64,000 nucleotides of DNA, taken from assembly GCF_051842935.1 (NCBI RefSeq), contig NZ_JBPXRR010000001.1, forward strand, positions 1,426,001 through 1,490,000. Direction: 5' to 3'. The notes beneath the pieces are model-generated. The model made no database searches and had not been told where the DNA came from. It was given only the letters and a program-made list of their open reading frames with translations. Source of the stretch: Pseudalkalibacillus sp051842935 (GTDB lineage Bacteria > Bacillota > Bacilli > Bacillales > Fictibacillaceae). The first letter of the stretch is position 1. Each line of letters begins with the position of its first letter. The translations under genes were made by a program, and so were the position numbers. Shown one piece after another: positions 26,069 through 34,672 of this stretch.

Positions 26069-28042
26069 TTACTCCCCCTCAACTACAGCCAAGTTCTCGT
26101 TTTCTAAGATGTTGGTTTCTTCATCCAGTCCAAAAGCGACATTGGATTCAATCCACTTACGTCTCGGTTCGACCTTATCGCCCATTAATACGGATACTCG
26201 ACGTTCCGCTCTCGCGATATCTTCAATTTTCACACGGATGAGTGTACGGGTCTCCGGGTTCATCGTCGTTTCCCATAACTGATCCGCATTCATCTCACCA
26301 AGACCTTTGTAGCGTTGAATCGTATATCCTTTTCCGACTTTTTTGATGGCTTGTTTGAGGCCGTCTTCATCCCATGCATATTCGATGACTTCTTTCTTGC
26401 CTTTTCCTTTGCTCACTTTATAGAGCGGTGGTAAGGCGATGTACACTTTACCGGCTTCAATCATCGGTTTCATGTAACGATAGAAGAAGGTCAACAGCAA
26501 TACCTGGATGTGGGAGCCGTCTGTATCGGCATCTGTCATGATGACGACTTTGTCATAATTGGAATCTTTTATCGTAAAATCAGCCCCGACACCTGCACCG
26601 ATGGCATGGATGATCGTATTGATCTCTTCATTTTTGAAGATATCGGCAAGCTTAGCCTTTTCGGTGTTGATGACTTTACCTCTGAGCGGAAGAATCGCTT
26701 GGAATCGTCTGTCGCGCCCTTGCTTGGCAGATCCGCCTGCAGAATCCCCCTCGACGAGATAGAGCTCATTCTTATTAGCATTACGAGATGATGCTGGCGT
26801 CAACTTACCGCTCAGCATGGAATCTTTACGATTCTTCTTTTTGCCGTTCCGAGCATCCTCACGTGCTTTGCGAGCGGCTTCACGTGCCTGAGAAGCTTTG
26901 ACAGCTTTACGAACGAGCATCTCACTTACTTTCGGATTTTCCTCAAGGAAATAGTTGAGCTGCTCTGAAACGACCGCGTCAACGGATGATCGAGCATCGC
27001 TCGTACCTAGTTTGCTTTTCGTCTGACCTTCGAACTGAAGTTTCTCTTCAGGAATCCGAACCGACACGATGGCAGTTAAGCCTTCTCGGATGTCCGAACC
27101 ATCAAGATTTTTATCTTTTTCTTTCAGAAGTCCGGTTTTCCGTGCATATTCATTGAACACGCGTGTCATTGCCGTTTTGGAACCAGACTCGTGCGTTCCA
27201 CCATCTTTCGTCCGTACGTTGTTGACGAAGGATAGCATGTTCTCGGAGTATCCATCATTGAATTGAAAAGCGAATTCGACTTCTATGGCATTCTGGAATC
27301 CCTGAAAAGAGACGACAGGATGCAAGGTATCTTTTTCTTCGTTCAAATAATTGACGAATGCTTCGATTCCCGTATCAAATTGGAACTCCACTTTTTCATT
27401 ATCATTATCTCTTAGATCATGTAATTCGATCTTCATGCCTTTCAAAAGGAAAGCAGCTTCTCGAAGACGCTCACTTAACGTTTCAAAGTTGTATGTCGTT
27501 GTAGAGAAAATACTCGGGTCCGGTTTGAAGTGTACGATTGTACCGGTTTTTCTAGTTGTACCGATTTTCTCGAGCGTCGTTGCTGGTTTTCCACCATTCA
27601 CAAACCGTTGATGGTATATGACGCCGTCTCGATGGATGGTCACTTCCAACCATTCCGAAAGTGCATTGACGACAGATGAACCCACACCATGTAGTCCACC
27701 ACTTGTTTTATATCCACCTTGACCGAATTTCCCCCCGGCATGTAAGACGGTAAAGATGACTTCTGGTGTCGGTTTACCTGTTTTGTGCATACCTGTTGGC
27801 ATCCCACGTCCTTCATCCACGACGCTGATGCTGTTATCTTTATGTATCTTGACAGTGATGGCATTCCCATACCCAGCCAATGCTTCATCGACTGCATTAT
27901 CTACGATTTCATATACGAGATGGTGTAATCCCCGGTTATCTGTACTTCCGATGTACATACCAGGTCGTTTGCGGACAGCCTCAAGACCCTCCAGAACTTG
28001 AATGGCATCATCATTATATGAAAGCTGTTCTCTTGTAGCCAA
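26069..28042 (-). CDS. parE: DNA topoisomerase IV subunit B
   Basis: 657 residues from the TTG at 28042, which has GAAAGGGG upstream and gives the standard N terminus ATREQLSYNDDAIQVLEGLE; a reading from 28144 adds an unlikely leader. GHKL ATPase motifs are DNAVDEALAG, GRGMPTG and GGLHGVGSSVVNALS. The TOPRIM domain has LVEGDSAGGSAKQGRD and MTDADTDGSHI. The partner ParC is encoded immediately downstream, and the CoA-binding protein gene lies immediately upstream, as in B. subtilis (yneT-parE-parC). The distinction from GyrB rests on this context and on the paired ParC-type protein. Confidence 0.97.
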   Translation of the reverse strand: MATREQLSYNDDAIQVLEGLEAVRKRPGMYIGSTDNRGLHHLVYEIVDNAVDEALAGYGNAITVKIHKDNSISVVDEGRGMPTGMHKTGKPTPEVIFTVLHAGGKFGQGGYKTSGGLHGVGSSVVNALSEWLEVTIHRDGVIYHQRFVNGGKPATTLEKIGTTRKTGTIVHFKPDPSIFSTTTYNFETLSERLREAAFLLKGMKIELHDLRDNDNEKVEFQFDTGIEAFVNYLNEEKDTLHPVVSFQGFQNAIEVEFAFQFNDGYSENMLSFVNNVRTKDGGTHESGSKTAMTRVFNEYARKTGLLKEKDKNLDGSDIREGLTAIVSVRIPEEKLQFEGQTKSKLGTSDARSSVDAVVSEQLNYFLEENPKVSEMLVRKAVKASQAREAARKAREDARNGKKKNRKDSMLSGKLTPASSRNANKNELYLVEGDSAGGSAKQGRDRRFQAILPLRGKVINTEKAKLADIFKNEEINTIIHAIGAGVGADFTIKDSNYDKVVIMTDADTDGSHIQVLLLTFFYRYMKPMIEAGKVYIALPPLYKVSKGKGKKEVIEYAWDEDGLKQAIKKVGKGYTIQRYKGLGEMNADQLWETTMNPETRTLIRVKIEDIARAERRVSVLMGDKVEPRRKWIESNVAFGLDEETNILENENLAVVEGE

Positions 28043-28288
28043 AACCCTCGTGCCCCTTTCAAAACTCAGACAAACATTTTTTAATTGTATCGTATCAGAA
28101 CATTTGTTCACATACAACGTTTTACTTGTTACATTGTTCATCAATAGTATCGGTTATACATCTATTATCTTTTATTCATGCCTGCAATGAACCATTATAT
28201 CATAAGGCTTAAGCCGTTCTAATCTTATATTACCATTCGTTTTGCCCGTTTTGAGTGGTTTTCATTCAATTTTCCTTTTGAAAGCCAA

Positions 28289-28318
28289 AATGAACCACTC
28301 TGCGTGGAGTGGTTCATT
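28289..28318 (-). terminator. Terminator of the CoA-binding protein gene
   Basis: Twelve-base stem AATGAACCACTC / GAGTGGTTCATT with a 6-base loop, four bases after the stop at 28323. It separates the gene from parE. Confidence 0.85.
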
Positions 28319-28322
28319 ACGT

Positions 28323-28733
28323 TTACATGGATGCGTGTTCAACCTTAATGCAACGATCCATGATGACTGTCGTTTTTGTATTTTCTAGCATGTTCGCAGC
28401 TTCTTCATTAAATATCCCTAATTGCGCCCAGAACACATCAGGTTGTAACTCTTTCGCCTCTTCAGCAATGGCCGGAAGTTCTTCGCTACGTCTGAAAACA
28501 TTTACGATATCAATAGGACCTTCCACATCTTTAAGTGATGGGTAAGCTTTCAACCCCATGGTTTCTTCAATTGTCGGATTGACAGGAATGATTTCATAAC
28601 CGTTGTCTTTCATGTAGCTGGAAACCTGATAAGATGTCCTTTCGGGTTTATCAGATAACCCAACAACAGCGATTCTCTTTTTCGTTTGAAGAATGTCTTT
28701 TATTTTCGATTGATCTGGATTTTGAAAAGCCAT
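28323..28733 (-). CDS. CoA-binding domain protein (YneT-like)
   Basis: 136 residues from the ATG at 28733, preceded by GGGAGTGG. It is a stand-alone CoA_binding (Rossmann) domain: KKRIAVVGLSDKPERTSYQV is the nucleotide loop, IIPVNPTIEETMG the second strand region, and VFRRSEELPAIAEEA plus PDVFWAQLGIFNEEAA the rest. Relatives such as YccU and YneT bind CoA or a CoA-like ligand; their role is unknown. Its place before parE matches yneT of B. subtilis. Confidence 0.9.
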   Translation of the reverse strand: MAFQNPDQSKIKDILQTKKRIAVVGLSDKPERTSYQVSSYMKDNGYEIIPVNPTIEETMGLKAYPSLKDVEGPIDIVNVFRRSEELPAIAEEAKELQPDVFWAQLGIFNEEAANMLENTKTTVIMDRCIKVEHASM

Positions 28734-28934
28734 TGATACCACTCCCATTGAAATGTATTTAATTCTAACCTTTCACGAAACGCCCTTTTTCAAACATCCT
28801 CCATATAATATTCGTGGTGATGTAATGGATTTCCTGCTATTACAGGCACTTGTTGGTTCCACTTTTTCTTACAGCAACATATATTGTAATCAACTAAATA
28901 AGTTGCTCTAATGCAAAAAATGGAGGGAATATTC

Positions 28935-29060
28935 ATGTCTAACCATATCAAGAAGAAGTTATCATACTATACTTGTTTGCTGAATGTATTATCCATCATC
29001 GATGAAAAAGAAAAAGAAGAGATCTTGATGAAGATCCAACAAAGAAATCCCCACCTCTAA
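28935..29060 (+). CDS. Small protein of unknown function
   Basis: 41 residues; ATG at 28935 with GGAGGG nine bases upstream. The product MSNHIKKKLSYYTCLLNVLS... is amphipathic, with Lys-rich ends, a central hydrophobic stretch and a Glu/Lys helix (DEKEKEEILMKIQQ). The stop codon lies inside the downstream hairpin, an arrangement common for tiny bacterial genes. I do not recognise the family. It is convergent with the M32 carboxypeptidase gene. Confidence 0.6.
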   Translation: MSNHIKKKLSYYTCLLNVLSIIDEKEKEEILMKIQQRNPHL

Positions 29061-29077
29061 AGGAGGAGATGGGGATT
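29046..29077. terminator. Convergent terminator between the 41-residue gene and the M32 carboxypeptidase
   Basis: AATCCCCA / TGGGGATT stem with inner CCTC / GAGG pairs; overlaps the end of the small gene. T-rich on both sides. Confidence 0.75.
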
Positions 29078-29085
29078 CTTTAAGT

Positions 29086-30609
29086 TTAGCCGATTTTGTA
29101 AACGCCTCGGTACTTATCGGACAGATACTGGATTAAATGTTCTGCGTTCAATCCTTCTCCTGTCACTTCTTTGATGATTTCAATCGGTTTTTTCATTTTA
29201 CCGTGTTGATGCACATTCTTCGTCAACCATTCTTTAATTGGAAGAAGGTTGCCTTCCTTCAGTTTTTGATCGAAGTCAGGGATGTCTTTCAACATTGCAT
29301 TTTTCAACTGTGCAGCATAAATGTAGCCTAGTGCGTAAGACGGGAAGTAACCGAAGTCTCCACCAGACCAATGGATATCCTGAAGTACACCTTCTGCATC
29401 ATTTTTCGGTTCTATTCCTAAGTACTCCTTCATCTTGTCATTCCAAACTTCAGGAAGGTCCTTCACTTGGATTTGATCGCTGAAGAGTCCCTTTTCGATT
29501 TCATAACGAAGGATGATATGGAGCGGATATGTCATCTCATCTGCTTCAATACGAATCAATGATGGTCCGGCAACATTGATGGCCCTATAGTAATCATCCA
29601 TCGATACGTTGTCGAACTGACCGTTTGAATAGGATTTGAACGTATCATAATTGTTTTCCCAGAAAGAGTAGTTTCGTCCAACGAAATTCTCCCAGAATAG
29701 GGATTGGGATTCGTGGATCCCCATGGAGGTACCTGTACATAATAGTGTTCCAATCAAGTCTTGACTGATGTTCTGCTCATAAAGTGCATGCCCGCCTTCA
29801 TGGATGGTACCGAATACAGCTGTACGAAAATCCTTCTCATCATACTTCGTGGTAACACGGACATCCCCAGGGTTCAAACCGATTGCAAACGGGTGGTTCG
29901 TCGTGTCCAATCGCCCAGCCTTGAAATCATACCCCATTTGCTCTAGGACATGCATGCTGAATGCCTCCTGTTGACTTGCCGGAAAGTGATCAAATAAAAA
30001 GGAGGTATCCGGTTGATTTTTGGAAGCGACTACGTCCTGTACAAGCGGTACGATTGCTTCACGCAATTGATTGAAGACGCGATCGATCGTTTTGACATCA
30101 ACACCTGGTTCGTACAGGTCAAGCAATGTATTGTAAGGGTGTTCATTATATCCCCAATAACCCACAAAGTTCTTTTTGAAATTGACGAGCTTCTCCAAAT
30201 AAGGTTGAAGCATGGAGAAATCAGAGTTTGCTTTTGCCTCTTCCCATACATTCTCCGCTTTGGATTGGGTAATGATATATTCTTTGTATTCCGCCTCCGG
30301 AATTTTTCTGTTCCGTTCAAACTCTTGTTTTGCCTCTTCAACGGCACGTTTAGTGACCGGGTTTAAATTCGGATGTAAAGAATCATCTGATAAGGCATCC
30401 AGACATTCTTTCATTTGGTCTGATGTGGACAACTTGAAGACTTCAGATGATAACATTCCGATTACTTCTGAACGTTGTTCTACACCTTTTTTAGGTGCCC
30501 CTGTTCTTAAATCCCATACCATAAGACCGATTGCTTCGTTATAGCTTGTAATTCGTTGTGTAAGCTCATGGAACTTTTGTTCTGACTTATGTACTGTTGT
30601 ATTCGTCAT
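29086..30609 (-). CDS. ypwA: M32 family metallocarboxypeptidase
   Basis: 507 residues from the ATG at 30609 (GAAGGGA upstream), close to the roughly 500 residues of the family. It removes C-terminal amino acids from peptides in the cytoplasm. The zinc motif is HEGGH in FGTIHEGGHALYEQ, with the third ligand Glu in GIHESQSLFWENFVGR. Other M32 signatures are DVRVTTKYDEKDF and IRIEADEMTYPLHIILRYEIEK. B. subtilis YpwA and Thermus TaqCP are the best-known members. Monocistronic. Confidence 0.95.
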   Translation of the reverse strand: MTNTTVHKSEQKFHELTQRITSYNEAIGLMVWDLRTGAPKKGVEQRSEVIGMLSSEVFKLSTSDQMKECLDALSDDSLHPNLNPVTKRAVEEAKQEFERNRKIPEAEYKEYIITQSKAENVWEEAKANSDFSMLQPYLEKLVNFKKNFVGYWGYNEHPYNTLLDLYEPGVDVKTIDRVFNQLREAIVPLVQDVVASKNQPDTSFLFDHFPASQQEAFSMHVLEQMGYDFKAGRLDTTNHPFAIGLNPGDVRVTTKYDEKDFRTAVFGTIHEGGHALYEQNISQDLIGTLLCTGTSMGIHESQSLFWENFVGRNYSFWENNYDTFKSYSNGQFDNVSMDDYYRAINVAGPSLIRIEADEMTYPLHIILRYEIEKGLFSDQIQVKDLPEVWNDKMKEYLGIEPKNDAEGVLQDIHWSGGDFGYFPSYALGYIYAAQLKNAMLKDIPDFDQKLKEGNLLPIKEWLTKNVHQHGKMKKPIEIIKEVTGEGLNAEHLIQYLSDKYRGVYKIG

Positions 30610-30742
30610 ATGTAACAATCCCTTCTATATACCAGTATCAAAGTGCTCCATCCTACTAATTAGACGAAAATCGAAAAAACCCTTTTAAGGACCAACATCT
30701 TTTAATAATTTTAGAATTAAGTACGGTACGTGAAATTTAAAA

Positions 30743-30774
30743 AAGTGTCTGGTCCCTCGGGAGGTCAGACACTT
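30743..30774 (-). terminator. Terminator of the 61-residue gene
   Basis: AAGTGTCTG / CAGACACTT outer stem with a GGTCCCTCGGGAGGT interior that also pairs in part. A T-rich stretch follows on the minus strand. Confidence 0.8.
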
Positions 30775-30780
30775 CCTTTT

Positions 30781-30966
30781 TCAATCGTATAAGTTGGAGT
30801 ATTGGCTCATTCCACTGTGGTAACCTGTTTCATGTGAGATGGCCTGGTGCAATTGATTTTTAATTTGCTGACAGGTTTCCGTGTAACAAGGATCTCCATT
30901 GTTGATATGTTCGAGCGCTTTCATCGCTTTCGAAACCCTTTCGAGGTCTGTGAATCGTTCGTACAT
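30781..30966 (-). CDS. Small protein of unknown function
   Basis: 61 residues, ATG at 30966, with GAAGGGTGG upstream. The product (MYERFTDLERVSKAMKALEH...) is a helical, soluble protein with two Cys (CYTETC) and a Tyr/Ser-rich end. Family not recognised. The ribosome site is part of the right arm of a large hairpin that also terminates ypsC, so its translation or transcription may be controlled by that structure. Confidence 0.65.
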   Translation of the reverse strand: MYERFTDLERVSKAMKALEHINNGDPCYTETCQQIKNQLHQAISHETGYHSGMSQYSNLYD

Positions 30967-30969
30967 AAA

Positions 30970-31015
30970 GGAACCACCCTTCTAAGTCTTTCTTAACTTA
31001 GTATGGGTGGTTTCC
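30970..31015 (-). terminator. Large hairpin after ypsC that also holds the next gene's ribosome site
   Basis: GGAAACCACCC pairs with GGGTGGTTCC across about 25 bases containing further ACTTAG / CTAAGT pairs. It lies eight bases after the ypsC stop, and TTTATG follows. The second arm GGGTGGTTCC is the ribosome site of the 61-residue gene. Confidence 0.6.
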
Positions 31016-31022
31016 GTCATCC

Positions 31023-32171
31023 TTAAACCTCGACGTGTTTTCTTGGCGGTTTTTTCCCGAAGTATTGATAATAATGGCATTTAAGATCCCCATTATACAG
31101 TTTTCTTTTCTTGGAAGCTTTCTTGCCATACAAGCCTTCAAAACCTTCATGTGATGTGAGTATATAGAGCGACCATGTGTCCAGTGCACCGAACACCTCG
31201 CCTAGTTCACGATAAAGCTTTTCTACGTAATCTCGTTCATTCAGACGCTCTCCATACGGCGGGTTTCCAATCACATATCCGTACTCTTTCTTGGTGCGAA
31301 AATCTTTCATCTGCATTTGTTTGTATGTGATGTCTCCCTTTAATCCCGCTTCGTCTGTATTATTCTCAGACAGCTCAATCATCTTATGGTCGATATCGCA
31401 ACCCATGATATCTACAGGGAGGTCGAAGTCAGCCACGTCGTGGGCTTCTTCAACTGCTTGATACCAAAGTTTTTTATCAAGCCAGGACCAATTTTCAGAA
31501 GCGAATTCTCGATTGAGCCCCGGTGCGATTTTTTTCGCGATCATCGCCGCCTCAATCGGAATGGTGCCAGAACCACAGAATGGATCCAGGAAAGGTCGAT
31601 CAGCTCGCCAATTCGTCAATTGAATCAATGCCGCTGCCAATGTTTCCTTCAATGGTGCTTCATTGTGCAAGTAGCGGTACCCACGTTTATGAAGTCCTTC
31701 ACCACTTGTATCCATCGTGAGTGTAGCGATGTCTTTATGCAAAGCGACTTCTACACGATAAAACGCACCGTCCTCTGGGAGCCAGCCAGAAACACCATAC
31801 GTTTCCTTCATATTTTCGACAATCGCCTTCTTCACAATCGCCTGACAATCAGATACACTGAATAGTTTGGATTTCACTGAACGTCCGATGACAGGGAATT
31901 CTGCATCCTCTGGTAAGTAATCTCCCCATGGTAAGGCTTTCGTCTTCTCGAACAGCTCTTCAAAGGAAAGTGCCTTGAACGAGCCGACTTGCACTTTGAT
32001 CCGATCAGCCGTCCTTAGCCACAAATTCAATCGTGGAATGGCCCGCTCATCTGCCTCGATGATGATTTTCCCGTTTTCAACCTGTACGTTTTCATATCCA
32101 AGTGCTTTCACTTCGTTTGCTACGATGGACTCCAGCCCCATTGCTGCAGTCGCAATCAACGTTAAATTCAT
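31023..32171 (-). CDS. ypsC: THUMP-domain class I SAM-dependent RNA methyltransferase
   Basis: 382 residues from the ATG at 32171, with GGAG upstream. An N-terminal ferredoxin-like/THUMP region (about 1-155) binds RNA; the methyltransferase domain follows, with FLDPFCGSGTIPIEAA (SAM motif I), GCDIDHKMIELSENN and the catalytic IGNPPYGERL (NPPY, typical of N2-guanine or N6-adenine methylation). Related to the RlmL/TrmN group; E. coli RlmL makes m2G2445 in 23S rRNA, but the target here is not proven. The order ypsC-rnpB-gpsB-ypsA is that of B. subtilis. Confidence 0.93.
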   Translation of the reverse strand: MNLTLIATAAMGLESIVANEVKALGYENVQVENGKIIIEADERAIPRLNLWLRTADRIKVQVGSFKALSFEELFEKTKALPWGDYLPEDAEFPVIGRSVKSKLFSVSDCQAIVKKAIVENMKETYGVSGWLPEDGAFYRVEVALHKDIATLTMDTSGEGLHKRGYRYLHNEAPLKETLAAALIQLTNWRADRPFLDPFCGSGTIPIEAAMIAKKIAPGLNREFASENWSWLDKKLWYQAVEEAHDVADFDLPVDIMGCDIDHKMIELSENNTDEAGLKGDITYKQMQMKDFRTKKEYGYVIGNPPYGERLNERDYVEKLYRELGEVFGALDTWSLYILTSHEGFEGLYGKKASKKRKLYNGDLKCHYYQYFGKKPPRKHVEV

Positions 32172-32370
32172 TAATAAAGACTCCAATCCTATGTATGTTC
32201 ATTCCCATTATACCCGAAACATGCAAAAATGCTTCAAATCCAACAACATAATACTGAATAACAGTTCAAGGGTCATTCTAAAAAGGTGATTTAAAGGAAA
32301 TTCACAATCCTCCCACGGTCAACTTTGGAAAGGGAGTGAATTTCTATGAAAATCAACGACAAAATAAAAA

Positions 32371-32392
32371 AAAGCCCTTTTAAGTGGGCTTT
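32371..32392 (-). terminator. Terminator of rnpB
   Basis: AAAGCCC / GGGCTTT stem directly after the mature 3' end of RNase P RNA; eight T follow on the minus strand. Confidence 0.92.
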
Positions 32393-32806
32393 CGGTCTAT
32401 CGTTTTGTAAGCCATGTTCTGTTCCCAGTACTCATGCAGAGCAAGGCTCCTCGTACGTGGGTGGTAATCATCTATCTCCAGATGTTCTCCAACATCTGCT
32501 CTTCTCTTCGTTCAATTCCTCCGAGAAGACTCCCCTACCGTAATTTGGGTTTCTCGCTCGTGGGGTTTACCTCGTTCCACTCCTGCAGTTTCCTGAAGGA
32601 CTTCGTCACTGTGGCACTTTCAAAGTATTCACACCATATCCGAAGACGTAGGTGTTTTCCTTGCCGTTACTCCAGTCTTGACCAGAGTACCCTAACTTAT
32701 GAATTCATTAGGCACGAACACTACAGTCATCTCAGACTGTGCGAGCATGGACTTTCCTCTATACCTCTCAAAGGAGGTACAGCGATTACCCAAACGATAT
32801 GACCGC
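32393..32806 (-). ncRNA. rnpB: RNase P RNA, Bacillus class B
   Basis: About 414 nt on the minus strand. Highly conserved parts are present in order: GGGTAATCGCTG near the 5' end, GAGGAAAGTCCATGCTCGCA, AGTGCCACAGTGACGAAGTC, GTGGAACG-AGGTAAACCCC, CGAGCGAGAAACCCAAAT, GATAGATGATTACC and, near the 3' end, CAGAACATGGCTTAC. The two ends pair to form helix P1 (CGGTC-TATCG with CGATA-GACCG, one bulged A). Ends are inferred from P1 and may be off by a few bases. It is the catalytic subunit that matures tRNA 5' ends; position between ypsC and gpsB is as in B. subtilis. Confidence 0.97.
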
Positions 32807-32883
32807 TAGAGTCAACTTCCATTATACATGACGCTCATCACGTTTTCAATGTAAATAATAACCAGAACGAATGTAGCCTTGGA

Positions 32884-33192
32884 TCAATCGTACAATTTGC
32901 TACCGAAAACATGCTTTTCCAAATTGGATAAGCGTTTCAAAATATCATAATTCGTGATTCCAGCACCGTTGCTTTGCTGCCTTGGCTGTTCTCCTGCACG
33001 TTGGACTTCTTTACGCAGTTTATTGTTTTCTTCTGTCAAACGGTCGATTTCCTTTTGGAATTGTTCATAATCTTTGATGATAAGATCGAGAAATTGATCG
33101 ACTTCATCCTGGTCATAGCCTCGAAAGCCCGACTTGAAGTCTTTTTCTAAAATTTCCTTTGATGTTAATTGAACACGTTTGTTGTTATCCAT
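32884..33192 (-). CDS. gpsB: Cell division regulator GpsB
   Basis: 102 residues from the ATG at 33192, with GGGGTGA eight bases upstream (an earlier GTG at 33204 lies within that site). The N-terminal DivIVA-like domain has LTSKEILEKDFKSGFRGYDQ, with the membrane/PBP-binding turn, followed by a coiled coil (EVDQFLDLIIKDYEQ...KEVQRAGE), a Gln/Ser linker and the C-terminal trimerisation helix NYDILKRLSNLEKHVFG. GpsB shuttles penicillin-binding protein 1 between septum and side wall; its partner PonA is also encoded in this window. Confidence 0.97.
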   Translation of the reverse strand: MDNNKRVQLTSKEILEKDFKSGFRGYDQDEVDQFLDLIIKDYEQFQKEIDRLTEENNKLRKEVQRAGEQPRQQSNGAGITNYDILKRLSNLEKHVFGSKLYD

Positions 33193-33293
33193 ATATACCG
33201 TCACCCCGTTAGTACTTTATAATATCATAATGAGGAAATGCGCTAAGTTCTATCAAACATTATACCAACTTCCAAGAAATATTCATCTAATGT

Positions 33294-33863
33294 TTATGTT
33301 GCCCAATCCTCTGTGTTTGATTTCTGTTCTTCAATATAGTCGTTCACATCAAAAAAAGAAATCGATAATATAGGATATTCGTTACCCGCTTCCTGATATT
33401 TGTGCGCAGTCTTCAAATAATATTCAGGACTCCCTGATTGATCAGGATCGTATAGCACAAGAAGTGCATCTGTCTTATCAATGATGAACTGGTTACATGC
33501 TTGTAGTTGTCCCGGATTTTCATAAGGTTTTTTGGATACACTGTCCACGAAATCCGCACCTTCAAGAATCTGATGATAATATTCTTGCGATGCTTCTTTC
33601 CACTTGTGTTCTTGTTCCTCGAATGGTGTCAGGACTGCCAATTGAAGTTCTGGGTATTGCTCCTTCAGTTGCAGGACAACTTCACCAGCCCAGAGCTCGA
33701 CCCCTTGCTGTCCTGTCATGACCACCCATTCTAATCCTTCTTCTATCAACTGGATCAGACGATTTCTCAAGACTCCTTGTATGTATGGTACAGCTTCATG
33801 CTTATTTGAAAATATGCCGAGTTCATGCGCTTTATACCCTGTCACAGCTACTACTTTAATCAT
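33294..33863 (-). CDS. ypsA: SLOG-family protein YpsA (DUF1273)
   Basis: 189 residues, the family's normal size. The N-terminal MIKVVAVTGYKAHELGIF carries the G-Y-x-x-x-E/H-L-G nucleotide-binding opening of YpsA/DUF1273; GLEWVVMTGQQGVELWAGEV and QLAVLTPFEEQEHKWKE are further family signatures. The SLOG fold (Smf/DprA, LOG, TIR-like) is predicted to bind nucleotide-derived ligands. In B. subtilis and S. aureus YpsA influences cell division, consistent with its position next to gpsB. Confidence 0.95.
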   Translation of the reverse strand: MIKVVAVTGYKAHELGIFSNKHEAVPYIQGVLRNRLIQLIEEGLEWVVMTGQQGVELWAGEVVLQLKEQYPELQLAVLTPFEEQEHKWKEASQEYYHQILEGADFVDSVSKKPYENPGQLQACNQFIIDKTDALLVLYDPDQSGSPEYYLKTAHKYQEAGNEYPILSISFFDVNDYIEEQKSNTEDWAT

Positions 33864-33982
33864 CCCTCGACTCCTTTTCTCTTATAGGGAAATGGACTCC
33901 CTTCTAGTGTATCACATTTTCCATTGCCAAAATTGTAGAAAAAAGACAAATCCATCATGTTTTTGAAAATAGGAAAAAGAAA

Positions 33983-34008
33983 AACGAACCGAAAGAATTC
34001 GGTCCGTT
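33983..34008 (-). terminator. Terminator of cotD
   Basis: AACGAACCGAA / TTCGGTCCGTT stem with one mismatch and a 4-base loop, nine bases after the stop; TTTTTCTTTTTCC follows on the minus strand. Confidence 0.88.
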
Positions 34009-34017
34009 CATACACCT

Positions 34018-34308
34018 TTACCACCAAGGGCGAGGTCCTTGACCATAACCTCCACCATAGCCGCCTTCATAGCCTCCGCCATGTTGACAACCGCACTTTG
34101 GCGGAACCATACAATGTTTATGATGGGTCTTACAACAAGACTTTGTACAATGTTTCTGCATATGCTTATGCTGGTAAATGTTGTGGTGTACGTGTTCTTC
34201 GATTACTGGATGGATATGCGGCACGACCTTATAATGACAGAAATGCTTGACACACTTTTTGGGTGGATGGACCACCGGGCACATCATTTGAGGCTTATTA
34301 TATTGCAT
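34018..34308 (-). CDS. cotD: Spore inner coat protein CotD
   Basis: 96 residues, very rich in His, Cys and Pro. The core CPVVHPPKKCVKHFC...VVPHIHPVIEEHVHH matches the CotD pattern (P-V-V-H-P...V-P-H-I-H-P). The end is Gly/Tyr-rich (GGGYEGGYGGGYG). CotD is a structural protein of the spore coat. AAGGAG lies ten bases before the ATG. The upstream sequence carries a sigma-K-type promoter, and the location beside ypsA is as in B. subtilis. Confidence 0.95.
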   Translation of the reverse strand: MQYNKPQMMCPVVHPPKKCVKHFCHYKVVPHIHPVIEEHVHHNIYQHKHMQKHCTKSCCKTHHKHCMVPPKCGCQHGGGYEGGYGGGYGQGPRPWW

Positions 34309-34348
34309 CCCATAGATTCTCCTTTTGAATTATTTACTGCTTTGTAGT

Positions 34349-34376
34349 TAATGTATGAGAAACCTATGAGACTTGT
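34349..34376 (-). promoter_or_regulatory. Sigma-K-type promoter of cotD
   Basis: On the minus strand AC, 17 bases, then CATACATTA, matching sigma-K (AC, 16-17 bases, CATANNNTA). It ends 41 bases before the cotD start. B. subtilis cotD is transcribed by sigma-K. Confidence 0.75.
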
Positions 34377-34419
34377 CTGAGGCAACCGCCTCGTTATCCC
34401 CCTCATCTGATGAAAATGG

Positions 34420-34494
34420 TCAAGCACCTACGTTCATGAAGTATACGGTCAGGCCGATCATCAAAAAGAATAGTGCAACTAACATCCTTCTCAA
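34420..34494 (-). CDS. Predicted 24-residue membrane peptide
   Basis: TTG start at 34494 with AGGGGG about nine bases upstream, or ATG nine bases later. The product MRRMLVALFFLMIGLTVYFM... is a single hydrophobic helix with a basic N-terminal end, ending NVGA. No function can be assigned. It lies between mrfB's terminator and the cotD promoter, the only gene-like content in that gap of about 360 bases. Confidence 0.45.
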   Translation of the reverse strand: MRRMLVALFFLMIGLTVYFMNVGA

Positions 34495-34597
34495 TGTCGG
34501 ATTCCCCCTAAAAATGTTATGATCCATTCATAATAATAGGGCGTTTCGACATTTTTTTCAATATTTCTATGACAAAAGTCTCTAAACATGTAAAAAA

Positions 34598-34642
34598 CCC
34601 CGGTATAGCGCGAAAAGAATCGGTTTTTGCGCTTACCCGGGG
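34598..34642 (-). terminator. Terminator of the mrfAB operon
   Basis: CCCCGG / CCGGGG outer stem, inner GCGC / GCGC pairs and an AT-rich loop; six T follow on the minus strand. 30 bases after the mrfB stop. Confidence 0.88.
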
Positions 34643-34672
34643 AATATTTCATTTGCATTATTTCCTCAATTT

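Noticed and set aside
23629..28042. Reading the topoisomerase pair as gyrA/gyrB
   Set aside because: The C-terminal domain lacks a GyrA box, the B-before-A order with a CoA-binding gene upstream is that of parE-parC, and no recF/dnaA context is present.
32346..32802. Plus-strand frames across the rnpB region
   Set aside because: They are antisense to RNase P RNA and its terminator, whose conservation explains the sequence fully.
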